A program made the translations under genes and the position numbers. Under the pieces are notes generated by a model. That model did not search any database. It was not told the DNA's origin and worked only from the letters and a program-made list of their open reading frames with translations. Shown one piece after another: positions 29,708 through 39,927 of a stretch of 64,000 bases of DNA (position 1 is the stretch's first letter; each line of letters begins with the position of its first letter). The stretch comes from Photobacterium sp. JCM 19050 (GTDB lineage Bacteria; Pseudomonadota; Gammaproteobacteria; Enterobacterales; Vibrionaceae): assembly GCA_001310455.1 (NCBI GenBank), contig BAXG01000015.1:37071-101070 (forward strand), read 5' to 3'.

Positions 29708-32598
29708 ATGTTTCGCAAAAGGAAACGCACATTACAGGTGCACATCGCGACAATATTTATTGCCTTGATAACTTTGCTGGGGCTTACCCTGACATTATTC
29801 AGTTATCAAAATGCCAAAGTGCTTCAAAAAGAACTTGCCTCCGAGCTGACGCACAAAAATGCCGACCAGCTGAAAATTACCTTCGAAAAGCTTACTCTCC
29901 CTGTCCTGACTTCCCTTGATACCCTGGCGCTGGCGCCTTTTATCCACTCCCAGAGTGATGAGGAAAAGGCCCTTTGGCTCTCCGCCATACAGGCCATCAT
30001 GGCCCGAAACCCGGAAGTGGTTTCCATTTATTACGGCCGGAATGACGAGAGCTCGTTTTTCATCCGCTCCACCGTTCAGCCTTTTATGAAAGACGTGTTT
30101 GACGCACCGGATAACGCCAATCTGATGGTGGATGTAAACCACAGTGACGGCACCCGGGACCGGCAGTTTTATGACAAGGACCTGTCGCTCCTGGTTGAGC
30201 TGGAACAATCCGATGTGAATTACAAACCGACTACCCGCCCGTGGTTTCAGGGTGCCCCGGCTGACGGCTCTGTGAACATTACAGAGCCGTACATGTACTA
30301 CTTCATCAAGCGGTTGGGCGTAACCCTGTCCCGCCTCTCTACTGACGGGGAGGGGGTTTTGGCTGCGGATTTCACGCTGGCGTCACTTTCGGGCCAGTTG
30401 AAGGAGCTTGCATCCGGGCAGGGGGCGCAACTGGCCTTGTTGGACAGTAACAGGCAGATTCTGGCCCACAGCGGCCTTAATGATGAAGCGGGCAGTACGC
30501 TGCTGAAAGTGTCGGATTTGGCCGGTTCACCGCTGCAAGGTGTGGCAGAACGGAACACGCTTACCCAAAGCAGCTGGCAACAGGTTATCAACGGCGAAAC
30601 CTGGCAGATTGATCTGGTGCCGATTTTCCTTGGCGGAGGACGCCAGCTCTGGCTTGCGGAGGCTGTCCCTTACAGTGACCTGCTTGCCAGCGCGATTTCA
30701 TCCCGTAATAAGCAAATCCTGATTACCATCGCCGGCATTCTGGCGAGCTCCCTGATGGTGTGGGGAGCGGCGAGGGCGATATCACAGCCCCTCAGTGGGC
30801 TCAGCAAAGAGACAGAAAGGCTGAGGGAATTCGACTTCACCAAGGAATCGTTCCCCCGCTCCCGCATCGTGGAAGTGGACAATCTTGCCCGCTCTGTGGA
30901 ATTACTGTCAGCAACACTGAAAGACTTCCTGAAAATGCTGCACCAGGTGGCAAACAGTCAGGACTTTAACACCTTGCTTGAGCAGGTCGTGGATTACAGT
31001 CAGCTGGTTTCCGGTGCCGATACGGTCATGATGTGGACGGCCGACAGTGATAACCGGCGCAAATTCCGGATAGAAACCTCGCGCACCGAGAGGGAGATGC
31101 CGGTTGATATCGACAAGCTGCTGGCGAAGAATCCGGGGCTGGATGGCGTATTGAAAGAGCGGGATAACATCTTCCTGACTCCGGCAGATATCTCCCACCT
31201 TTTTGGTGACAATGCCAGGCATGTTGAAGAGGCATTCCTGTTCCCGCTGACTAACCGGGACAAAGAGCTGGTTGGAATGATTTTGCTGGGTTTCTCAGAA
31301 AGCCCACAAAAAGCACAGCTCGATCAACTGACCCTGATTGGCGAGTTCCTCAATTTTGCAGCGCTGACCAAAGAGAACCTTGACCGCGTTGCCCAGCAAA
31401 AGGCGCTGTTTAAATCCTTTGTTGAGTTGATTGCATCTGCCATCGATACCAAGTCGCCATACACCGGCGGGCACTGCCAGCGGGTACCGGAACTGACCTT
31501 CATGCTCGCCGAGGCAGCGGCAAAAGACACCCAGTACTTTCCGGATTTCTCAATGAATGAAAAAGACTGGGAAGCCCTGCACATCGCAGCGTGGCTGCAC
31601 GATTGCGGCAAGGTCACAACGCCCGAGTATGTGGTGGATAAAGCCACCAAGCTTGAAACCATCTATGACCGGATTCATGAAGTCCGGATGCGTTTTGAAG
31701 TAATGAAAAACGAAGCGGAAATAGCTTACTGGCGAGGTGTTGCGGATGGTGGGAATGAAACAGCCCTTCGCGAGGAGCGTGATCGTCTCCAGGCAGAACT
31801 CGACAGTGATTTTGCCTTTGTTGCCGAGTGCAACATTGGTGGTGAGTATATGGGTGATGACAGGATTGCCCGCCTGGAAGCAATCAGCAAGAAAACCTGG
31901 CAGCGCACGCTTGATGATACCTCGGGCTTTCATGGGTAGAAGCGAATCGAAGAGCGCGCAGGGAAAGGACGGATCTTCCTTGTCGTGAGCCGCTGCTGGT
32001 CGACAGGGCTGAACACCGGATTGATTGGGAGGGTACGTCACCCAAAGACGATCCGGGCTGGCAATTTACTATGTCGGTACCGGAAAACAAATTCCACCGG
32101 GGTGAGCTTTACAATCTCTCCGTCCGCCGGGGAACCTTGAACGATGAAGAGCGTTTTGCCATTAATGACCACATCATCCAGACCATCATGATGCTGCGTA
32201 AACTCCCTTATCCGAAACATATGAAAAGGGTGCCGGAAATTGCCGGCGGGCATCATGAGAAAATGGATGGGACAGGCTACCCGTTGGGACTGCAACGCGG
32301 TGAACTTGCCCTGGATGCCCGTATGATGGCGATTGCAGATATTTTTGAGGCGCTGACGGCCAGTGATCGACCGTACAAAAAAGCCAAGACACTGAGTGAG
32401 GCGCTGAAAATACTGGCATTTATGGTGAAAGACAGCCACGTTGACCCGCAGCTATTCAAGCTGTTCTTGCGTGACAAAATTTACCTGCGTTATGCCCAAG
32501 CCTTCCTGCCTGCGAGTCAGCATGACGAGGTGGATGAGAAACGCTTGCTGGAATTTGCCGGGTTGGCAGAAGTTGAGCCGGAACCTGCGATAAGCTGA
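29708..32598 (+). CDS. Cache-HAMP-GAF-HD-GYP phosphodiesterase 2, tandem paralogue (one frameshift)
   Basis: The start follows AAAGGA. The protein is clearly homologous over its whole length to the preceding one, with the same domain order: TM1, Cache, TM2, HAMP, GAF, split HD-GYP. WLHDCGKVTTPEYV is at about residue 631 and HHEKMDGTGYPLGL at about 848. One T is missing near 31930. Adding it gives FSWVEANR and then LPCREPLLVDRAEHRIDW, joining both frames into about 963 residues. Both catalytic motifs are intact in both copies. Sensor domains differ mostly in the periplasmic part, so the ligands may differ. Confidence 0.85.
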
Positions 32599-32617
32599 TT
32601 ACCGGAAGATAAGAAAA

Positions 32618-32635
32618 GGGAGCGAAAATGCTCCC
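32618..32635 (+). terminator. hairpin after the HD-GYP pair
   Basis: GGGAGC (32618-32623) pairs with GCTCCC (32630-32635) and is followed by the T-rich TCGTTCTATTT. It lies 20 bases after the second HD-GYP stop. It is a plausible rho-independent terminator with a weak T-run. Confidence 0.55.
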
Positions 32636-32767
32636 TCGTTCTATTTGCAATGTAGGCTAACTATTTAATATCTCAAGAAAGTAATAGAAATATTATTAGC
32701 ATTCGAGCGTATTGCTAGGTTAATTCACCCGCTAATCCGGTTGCTGGAAATAAAATTTCTCAAAAAA

Positions 32768-34000
32768 TTAAAACCCCATCTGCTTTTTACCTAATTCCGT
32801 CAGGTCATCAACCGAAGCTCGATCGGTATATTTCAGCTCGTAATTCTCGGCTGCGAAATCCGGGCAACTTGCACCTTTAAGGAAGGCATCCTTTTGTTTT
32901 GGAAGGAAGCTTCTATTTTTATCGCAGTCAGGCACGGCACCGACATAAATAACATTGCTGTAGCCGGTTCCACCATGAACATCTTCAACAGCATGGATGG
33001 TGTCCGGGTGCCACCATACAGTGTCTCCGGCGTTCATATGCGGAATGGACACCAGACCTTCCAACAGTAATGGGTGCCACTGCGGTGAAACCGTCAACGC
33101 CCGGCCCGGCGCTGCGCCGCAAAGGTCGTCTTCCGGCACATCATCCTGAATGGCTCGAAGCAGCATGTAAGGGACGGCGAGGTACGATGGAACCATCTGG
33201 AGGGTTCCGTCACCCGGACCCTGGGGAGTCATGGCAACCCAACCCTGGTAGGTGCGGAACATGCTGCACACCGCCGGAGAGGGAAACTCTTCCACGGCGG
33301 TACGCGCAGTGCCATCAAAGGCGTCGTATTCCTGCCAGTTCTGGCTGAACAGCTTGTGGTAGACATGGTTGTAGTTGGGCTCAATCCAGCGTTCGATAGA
33401 TCCGGAATCCACATGCGGGCTGAGACCGAGCGAGGCATCACCCGGCTCCCGGCGGCGTATGCGGTCAGCATAGGCAAGGTTCAGGTCGGGGTCGAAGTGG
33501 ACTTGATCGCCGTCCTGCCATTTCCATACCCGGTTCAGATGCTTGCGCACTTGCGCCATATTCGGATGTTGCCTTGCCCATATCTGCGCTTTCGACCAGT
33601 AGATGCCGAATATCTGAGGTTTGTCGGATTTTAGCTGGCTGAAATAGTTGTCAGTCGCTTCGGGAACCTGGGTGTAGTAACCGTTAGAGACGATGTAATT
33701 CGCCAGTTGTTCGTTGTTGCTGTCAGTTTCATCTCGGGGAAGGGTGTTATGGATTACCGCACTTCCAGCTATCTCAATCAGGCGACGCTGCTCGTCATTG
33801 AATCCTTCCGGGCCAATATCGGCAAAATCAAACTCTGGGATCGCAGAGCCGGTTTCATTGAGTCTTTTAATCCGCTCGACTTCTGTTTCCATCGCCTTAC
33901 TGACAGCCTGAAAAACACCGGCATAATCGCCGACTTGCTGCCTCAGACGCTTTTTCACTTCACGGATCTGACCGGGAATATCATTCGTAGACAGTGCCAT
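32768..34000 (-). CDS. DUF1479 (YbiU-like) protein, probable Fe(II)/2-oxoglutarate oxygenase fold
   Basis: I start at 34000 (MALSTNDIPGQIREVKKRL), which has GGAG eight bases upstream. A start at 34087 adds 29 unrelated residues. The protein has 410 residues. It matches the YbiU/DUF1479 family, whose fold is that of Fe(II)/2-oxoglutarate oxygenases. LGLSPHVDSGSIERW (HxD) and WWHPDTIHAVEDV (distal His) are candidate metal ligands. The natural substrate is not known. It is transcribed away from a lacI-type gene and a sugar transporter, which suggests a role on a related substrate; this is inference. Confidence 0.8.
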   Translation of the reverse strand: MALSTNDIPGQIREVKKRLRQQVGDYAGVFQAVSKAMETEVERIKRLNETGSAIPEFDFADIGPEGFNDEQRRLIEIAGSAVIHNTLPRDETDSNNEQLANYIVSNGYYTQVPEATDNYFSQLKSDKPQIFGIYWSKAQIWARQHPNMAQVRKHLNRVWKWQDGDQVHFDPDLNLAYADRIRRREPGDASLGLSPHVDSGSIERWIEPNYNHVYHKLFSQNWQEYDAFDGTARTAVEEFPSPAVCSMFRTYQGWVAMTPQGPGDGTLQMVPSYLAVPYMLLRAIQDDVPEDDLCGAAPGRALTVSPQWHPLLLEGLVSIPHMNAGDTVWWHPDTIHAVEDVHGGTGYSNVIYVGAVPDCDKNRSFLPKQKDAFLKGASCPDFAAENYELKYTDRASVDDLTELGKKQMGF

Positions 34001-34181
34001 AACCCTTACTCCTTTATGGTTTTTGTGTTGCTTGGTTAAGTCTATTTTCTGCTCAGGAAAATCACAGCCTGGAATTTCAATTGTCACGTTCCAAACGCAA
34101 ATAATCTTGCTGGATCAAGTTTTTGAAAATTTAAATTCCTTTAAAAACAATTTTTGAAACTGGTTGCTTAAATAAAACCGC

Positions 34182-34248
34182 TTGCAAAAATTTACCGTTC
34201 AAACATAAATGGGCTACATTTATTTAACATCAAAAATGGAATGTTCCA
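34182..34248 (+). promoter_or_regulatory. promoter and operator-like palindrome before lacI-type gene
   Basis: TTGCAA (34182-34187), 16 bases and CATAAA (34204-34209) form a weak sigma-70-like promoter. TGGAATGTTCCA (34237-34248) downstream is an inverted repeat (TGGAA-TG-TTCCA) of the kind bound by LacI-family repressors. The 335-base gap 34001-34335 is AT-rich and holds nothing else recognisable. Confidence 0.45.
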
Positions 34249-34335
34249 ATTAATTTCAGAGCAAAACTATCTTTTGTGTGAGAAATGATTCCGAACATTA
34301 CTGTTAGAAATATTAGTAGATAACTGGGTAGCCTT

Positions 34336-35396
34336 TTGAAATCTAAGAATAAGAAAGTCACCATGATTGACGTTGCCAAGAAAGCGGGGGTCTCCAAGTC
34401 CACCGTTTCCCTGGTGCTCGCGAACAGCAGCTCAGTCAGTCAGGATAAAATTCAAAGGGTTAACAAGGCGATTTCCGAGCTTGGCTATGTTTACAACCGT
34501 GGTGCTGCCGGGCTTCGCGGCGGCCGTTCCAATATGGTTGCCATTCTTTCCAATAACCTGACCAGTCCCTATTTCAACCAGGTTATCAGTGGGTTAGAGC
34601 CCTACCTTGATGAGCTTGGCCTGATGCCCATCATCATGGATATCAATGAATCACTGGAACGCCAAAGCCGGATGGTCGACTCCCTCCGCGAATACAACAT
34701 TGCAGCAGTGATCATTACCCCTGCACCGGGAACCAAGAAAAAGTGGATTGATGACCTGGTGAACAGCGGACTGCCCATCATCTCCATCATGCGGGAAGTG
34801 GACAATGCCATCTCCCCGGTTGTGATGCTGATAACCGCCTGGGCACATACCTCGCCACCCGTTCTCTTATCGAACTTGGTCACCGCAAGATTGGTTTCGC
34901 CGGAGGCCTTGAAGGATTTTCTGACTGCCTCCAGCGTCGTCGCGGTTTTATGGACGCCATGATGGAATTCGGTCTGTCTGTGCCAGACAGCCATATCCAG
35001 AGCAGCCCCAGCACCCGGGCAGGTGGCCGCAGCGCCACCCGGACATTGCTGGAAATCGCACCTGATACAACTGCCATCGTCTGTTTTACTGACGTGGTGG
35101 CTTACGGCGCTTACACCGCGCTGTATGAACTGGGTAAGGAACCCGGCAAGGACATCGCCGTTATCGGGTTCGATGATTTGGAAGATTCCCGTCTGATGTC
35201 GCCATCTCTTAGCACCATCCGTGTGAAGGGCTCCGACATCGGTCGTGAAGCGTGTTACTTGTTGCAACGCCTCCTGGCCAATGAACAGACACCGAAAAAG
35301 ATTTTGGTGGATGTGGAACTGGTACAACGGGCATCAAGCCAACCCCCGGCAGAGGCCGGGACTGGCAAGATGGATGAGGCCAGTCAGCAAGCTTGA
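34336..35396 (+). CDS. LacI-family transcriptional regulator (one frameshift)
   Basis: The frame begins at a TTG (34336, MKSKNKKVTMIDVAKKAG). The first ATG, at 34363, would cut the helix-turn-helix, so I prefer TTG. The DNA-binding part is DVAKKAGVSKSTVSLVLAN with the hinge helix GAAGLRGGRSN. The sugar-binding core continues over a break near 34822 (an A missing, restoring VVNADNRLGTYLATRSLIELG). It ends VIGFDDLEDSRLMSPSLSTI and a variable tail. About 353 residues. The gene is 41 bases before a sugar-binding protein gene, so it most likely controls that ABC transporter. Confidence 0.87.
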
Positions 35397-35437
35397 AAAC
35401 GGACCCGAAAGGGAATTGAGTAAAGTGGGGAAAAACA

Positions 35438-36683
35438 ATGAAAAAACAGATGCTTGTGTCATTACTTTCAGCTTCAGTCGCATTGGGCGCAACCTCAGCG
35501 GCAAATGCTGAAGATGTAGAGGTTCTGCACTGGTGGACATCTGGCGGTGAAGCCGCTGCGCTCAACGTGTTGAAGGATGACCTGGGAACCAAAGGTGTGG
35601 GCTGGAAAGACATGCCAGTAGCCGGTGGTGGTGGCGGTAATGCAATGACTGTTTTGCGTGCGCGTGTTACTTCCGGCAACCCGCCAACGGCAGTTCAAAT
35701 GCTGGGTTTTGACATTCAGGACTGGGCGGCTGAAGGCGTTGTTGCGAACCTCAACAATGTTGCAGCGGCTGAGGCTGGGATGACACGGTGCCAAAAGCAC
35801 TGCAACGCTTCGCCAAGTATGACGGCAAGTGGGTGTCAGCGCCTGTTAACGTTCACTCCACCAACTGGATTTGGGCCAACAAAGCGGTATTGGACAAAGT
35901 CGGTGCAAAAGTTCCGGGCAGCTGGGATGAGTTGATTGCGACGCTGGATAAGCTGAAAGAAGCCGGTTACGTACCTCTGGCTCACGGCGGTCAGGCATGG
36001 CAGGACGCGACCATTTTTGATGGCGTAGTGCTGACTACCGGCGGTATCGATTTCTACCGCAAAGCCTTTATCGACCTGGATCCGGAAGCGCTGGGCTCCG
36101 ACACCATGGTTGAGTCATTTGACCGTATGGCAAAACTGCGCAGCTACGTGGATGACAACTTCCCGGGCCGTGACTGGAACCTGGCAAGTGCCATGGTTAT
36201 TGAGGCAAAGCCGGTATGCAGATCATGGGTGACTGGGCGAAGGGTGAATTCCTGAAAGCCGGACAGAAGCCGGGTGATGACTTTGTCTGCTTCCGTATGC
36301 CGGGCACTCAGGGCATGGTCACCTTTAACTCTGACCAATTTGTCATGTTCGATGTCGGCACCAGTAAAGCACAGGATGAGATGGCGAAATCTATCATGGC
36401 GCCTACCTTCCAGTCTGCGTTTAACGTGGTGAAAGGTTCCGTACCTGCACGTACTGATGTGCCAGACACTGACTTTGATGCTTGTGGTAAGAAAGGTATC
36501 AAAGACCTGGCGGAAGCAAACCAGAACAACACCCTGGTCGGCAGTATGGCACACGGCCATGCCGCACCTGCTGCGGTGAAGAATGCGGTTTACGACGTGG
36601 TAACCAACCACTTCAACGGTGGTATGGACTCTAAAGAAGCAACCAAGGCGCTGGTAAGTGCTGTGAAGGATGCTCAGTTCTAA
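35438..36683 (+). CDS. sugar ABC transporter substrate-binding protein (two frameshifts)
   Basis: The start has GGGG eight bases upstream. A signal peptide ([24 protein letters not shown]) is cut before ED. The mature protein opens with [16 protein letters not shown], typical of family 1 binding proteins of the glucose/mannose GtsA type. Breaks lie near 35775 (a G missing, giving AAEGWDDTVP) and 36210 (a G missing, giving [18 protein letters not shown]). Total about 416 residues. It captures the sugar in the periplasm for the permeases encoded next. The ligand is probably a hexose or glucoside, but is not proven. Confidence 0.88.
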
Positions 36684-36713
36684 CACTCTGTTCTAAGAAA
36701 CACCGGAGTTTTT

Positions 36714-36738
36714 GGGGCCGGACATCCGGCCCCTTTTT
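36714..36738 (+). terminator. intra-operon terminator-like hairpin
   Basis: GGGGCCGG (36714-36721) pairs with CCGGCCCC (36726-36733) around ACAT, followed by TTTTT. It lies between the binding-protein gene and the first permease gene. Partial termination here would make more binding protein than membrane subunits, as in mal operons. Confidence 0.75.
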
Positions 36739-36752
36739 GACAAGGATGCATT

Positions 36753-37653
36753 ATGGCTTCTTCTATAAGGAAAGGATCCAAAGTGTGGTGGCAGCAGCAA
36801 ATTCCAAAAATTGTGCTGGCCCCCTCGTTTACCCTGATCCTGTTTTTTGTTTACGGCTTTATCGCATGGACTGCGTATATTTCCTTCAGCCGTTCCCGGA
36901 TGCTGCCGAATTATGACCTAATTGGTGTCAGGCCCTATGAGAAACTGTGGAACTCGCTTAACTGGCAGGTTGCGTTGGAAAACCTGGCGATATTTGGCGG
37001 GCTGTATATCGTTATTTGCTGTGTGCTCGGGCTGTTCCTGGCTATCTTGCTTGACCAGCGGATCCGGATTGAAGGCGGGCTGCGCCCGATCTTTCTGTAC
37101 CCGATGGCACTCAGTTTTATCGTCACCGGTACGGCATGGAAATGGTTCCTGAACCGGGGCTTGGCCTTGAGAAAACCATGCAAAACTGGGGCTGGGAAAG
37201 CTTTTCCTTTGACTGGCTGGTCAACCCGGACATGGCTATCTACACCGTGGTGATTGCCGGGGTGTGGCAGACATCGGGCTTTGTGATGGCAATGTTCCTG
37301 GCGGGGCTTCGTGGCATCGACAGCGAAATCCTTAAAGCGGCCCAACTTGATGGCGCACCACCATATAAAATGTATACCCGGATTATTATCCCGCAACTGC
37401 GCCCGGTATTTTTGAGCGCCTTTATTGTGCTCGCCCACATGGCAATTAAGAGCTACGACCTGGTTATCGCCCTGACTGGCGGTGGACCGGGCAACGCCAC
37501 CGAACTGCCGGCCACCTTTATGTATTCATATACCTTTACCCGTAACCAGATGGCGGTGGGTTCTGCCAGTGCCATGGTGATGCTGATGACCATCGCGGCG
37601 ATCATCATCCGTACCTGTATTCCGAGCTTAAAGGAGGCCGAAATGAGCACTAA
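36753..37653 (+). CDS. sugar ABC transporter permease 1 (two frameshifts)
   Basis: AAGGA precedes the start. About 300 residues with six membrane helices. Breaks lie near 37158 (a C missing, giving NPGLGLEKTMQ) and near 37610 (a C missing, giving VPYLYSELKGGRNEH and TAA at 37651-37653). The cytoplasmic EAA loop is EILKAAQLDGAPPYKMYTRIIIPQL, the contact site for the ATPase. It is the MalF/GtsB-type partner of the next gene. Without the second correction it would read through into permease 2, which I consider an artefact. Confidence 0.87.
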
Positions 37654-38497
37654 TACGGCTTCACCATTCAGCGGACCTCGTTTTTGGCGGGTACTGATTT
37701 ACACCACCCTGATTGTTTTTGCCTGCATGTACCTGTTGCCGCTGTTTGTCATGCTGGTGACGTCTTTTAAATCGCTGGCAGAAATTCGCCAGGGAGACAT
37801 GCTGGCATTCCCGCAGGAATGGACAACTGCGCCATGGTCATCGGCATGGGGCAGTGCCTGTATCGGCCTGACCTGTGAGGGGATAAAAGGGTACTTCTCC
37901 AACTCCATTCTGATAACCGTACCCGGCGTGTTGCTCTCCACGCTACTGGGGGCAATCAACGGGTATGTGCTGACAAAATGGCGCTTCCCCGGTCACCGCT
38001 GGGTATTCGGGCTGATGCTGTTCGGCTGCTTTATTCCGTTCCAGGTGGTGCTCGTACCAATGTCACAAGTACTCGGGACATTGGGTATCGCCAATACCAC
38101 GCCGGGACTGGTGCTGGTGCACGTAACCTATGGCCTTGGTTTTACCACCCTGTTTTTCCGCAACTACTATGAGGCGTTTCCACAGGAACTGGTTCGGGCG
38201 GCGATGATTGACGGGGCAGGCTTTTTCAAGATGTTTTTCCGCATCATGTTACCGAGCTCCGGCCCGATTATCGTGGTTACCGTGATCTGGCAGTTCACCA
38301 ATATCTGGAACGACTTTCTGTTCGGGGCATCGTTCTCATCCGGTGATACTGCGCCGATAACCGTGGCACTGAACAACCTGGTTAACTCATCAACCGGCGT
38401 AAAGGAATATAACGTGCACATGGCCGCCGCCATGATTGCGGCACTGCCAACGCTGTTTGTGTATGTGGTTGCCGGGCGCTATTTCGTCCGTGGCTGA
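37643..38497 (+). CDS. sugar ABC transporter permease 2
   Basis: The ATG lies six bases after AAAGGAGG (37630-37637), overlapping the end of permease 1. The 284-residue protein is intact, MSTNTASPFSGPRF at the N-terminus, with six helices. The EAA loop is ELVRAAMIDGAGFFKMFFRIMLPSS. It is of the MalG/GtsC type. With permease 1 it forms the inner-membrane channel of a hexose-type ABC importer. Confidence 0.9.
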   Translation: MSTNTASPFSGPRFWRVLIYTTLIVFACMYLLPLFVMLVTSFKSLAEIRQGDMLAFPQEWTTAPWSSAWGSACIGLTCEGIKGYFSNSILITVPGVLLSTLLGAINGYVLTKWRFPGHRWVFGLMLFGCFIPFQVVLVPMSQVLGTLGIANTTPGLVLVHVTYGLGFTTLFFRNYYEAFPQELVRAAMIDGAGFFKMFFRIMLPSSGPIIVVTVIWQFTNIWNDFLFGASFSSGDTAPITVALNNLVNSSTGVKEYNVHMAAAMIAALPTLFVYVVAGRYFVRG

Positions 38498-38539
38498 TGG
38501 CTGGCTCCGTTAAAGGATAATGTGGTAAAGGATTAACAG

Positions 38540-39640
38540 ATGGCTTCTTTAACTTTAAATAACGTACAAAAAACCTTTGGCCAGACGGAAGTGCTGCGGG
38601 GCATCAATATCGCCATTGAAGACGGTGACTTTCTGGTTCTGGTGGGGCCTTCCGGTTGTGGTAAGTCAACCCTGCTGAATATGATTGCCGGGTTGGATGA
38701 TATCTCCGGTGGCGACGTCAATATCGGTGAGGAGCGGGTTAACGAACTGCACCCGTCCGAGCGCGATATTGCCATGGTATTCCAGTCCTACGCGCTGTAC
38801 CCGAACATGACGGTAGAGCAGAACATTGCGTTTGGCCTTGAGATGCGCGGCGTACCCAAGGAAGAGCGCAGCAACCTGATTGCCGGTGTGTCCGGAATGC
38901 TGCAAATTGAGCACCTGCTGAAGCGCAAACCTGCACAGCTTTCCGGTGGTCAGCGTCAGCGTGTGGCGATGGGCCGTGCCCTTGTGCGCCACCCGAAAAT
39001 CTTCCTGTTTGATGAACCGCTTTCTAACCTGGATGCCAAGCTCCGTGTGGATATGCGTACCGAAATCAAACGGCTGCACCAGCGCCTTGGCGCCACCATT
39101 GTTTACGTGACTCATGACCAGATTGAGGCGATGACACTGGCGACCAAGATTGCGGTAATGAAAGACGGCGTGTTGCAGCAACTGGGCTCGCCGGATGAGG
39201 TGTACAACAACCCGGCTAATGTGTTTGTGGCGACCTTCATGGGCTCACCGTCCATGAACATGTTCCCGGCTGAACTGAATGCACTCCCGGATGGTTTTTA
39301 CCTGTCGCTGGAAAACTCCAGCGGTGAGCAGCAGCGTCTCAAATTAACCCGCCCGCTCAGCAACAGCGCTGCCTACAATGGCAAAAAAGTGCTGGTGGGT
39401 ATCCGGCCGGAAGATATCCGGGAAGCCGGAGATGAAGATGCCAGCCGCATCAGTTGTCCGGTAGATGTGGTGGAGCCAACCGGTGCTGACACCTATGTGG
39501 TGACATCCCTTGGTGGCAAGGAAGTGGTATCTCGCCTGAAAGCAAAATGTACGCTGAAGGCCGGTGACACCGCCGAGCTGGCATTTAACATGGATCATGT
39601 GGTGCTGTTTGATGCCGATACAGAAGAGCGTATCCGGTAA
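38540..39640 (+). CDS. sugar ABC transporter ATP-binding protein (MsmK/UgpC/GtsD type)
   Basis: This intact 366-residue protein has AAAGGA upstream. Walker A is GPSGCGKST (about residues 37-45), the Q-loop region is MVFQSYALYPNMTV, the signature is LSGGQRQRVAMGRALVRHP, and Walker B is IFLFDEPLSNLDAKLR. The C-terminal TOBE-type regulatory domain (about 240-366, with VLVGIRPEDIREAG) is that of sugar importers of the MalK family. It energises uptake of the sugar bound by the preceding binding protein. Confidence 0.92.
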   Translation: MASLTLNNVQKTFGQTEVLRGINIAIEDGDFLVLVGPSGCGKSTLLNMIAGLDDISGGDVNIGEERVNELHPSERDIAMVFQSYALYPNMTVEQNIAFGLEMRGVPKEERSNLIAGVSGMLQIEHLLKRKPAQLSGGQRQRVAMGRALVRHPKIFLFDEPLSNLDAKLRVDMRTEIKRLHQRLGATIVYVTHDQIEAMTLATKIAVMKDGVLQQLGSPDEVYNNPANVFVATFMGSPSMNMFPAELNALPDGFYLSLENSSGEQQRLKLTRPLSNSAAYNGKKVLVGIRPEDIREAGDEDASRISCPVDVVEPTGADTYVVTSLGGKEVVSRLKAKCTLKAGDTAELAFNMDHVVLFDADTEERIR

Positions 39641-39665
39641 ACCCGGAAACACTTAGCTAGGCAAA

Positions 39666-39695
39666 GGCGGGCCACGTCGGGCCCGCCTTTTTTAC
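39666..39695 (+). terminator. terminator of the sugar transporter operon
   Basis: GGCGGGCC and its complement GGCCCGCC (with G-C extension around ACGTC) are followed by TTTTTT. It lies 26 bases after the ATPase gene. Its last bases touch the end of the convergent regulator gene. Confidence 0.8.
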
Positions 39696-39919
39696 GTTTC
39701 TGTCGTGACGGATTCGTCCTGAACATATTCGAAAATATCCCCGGGCTGGCATTCGAGTATGTCGCAGATCTTCTCCAGGGTGGAAAACCGGACCCCCTTA
39801 ACCTTACCGTTTCTTAGCAAGGACAGGTTTTGCTCGGTAATACCCACAGCTTCAGCCAAGGCTTTCCCTTTCATCTTGCGTTTGGCAAGGATGACATCCA
39901 GATGGACGAGTATCGGCAT
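39692..39919 (-). CDS. small XRE/YozG-type helix-turn-helix regulator
   Basis: The protein is 75 residues, one Cro/CI-like domain. The helix-turn-helix reads KALAEAVGITEQNLSLLRNGK, followed by RFSTLEKICDILECQPGDIFEYV, typical of YozG-like regulators. These are regularly encoded next to DUF2975 membrane proteins, as here: the stop of the upstream gene is eight bases before this start. The two probably form one operon. The target is unknown. Confidence 0.85.
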   Translation of the reverse strand: MPILVHLDVILAKRKMKGKALAEAVGITEQNLSLLRNGKVKGVRFSTLEKICDILECQPGDIFEYVQDESVTTET

Positions 39920-39927
39920 GGTATTTC

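Noticed and set aside
37136..38497. A 453-residue frame joining the two sugar permeases
   Set aside because: Permease 2 has its own ATG and a perfect ribosome site. Adding one C near 37610 ends permease 1 at 37653. The join is an artefact.
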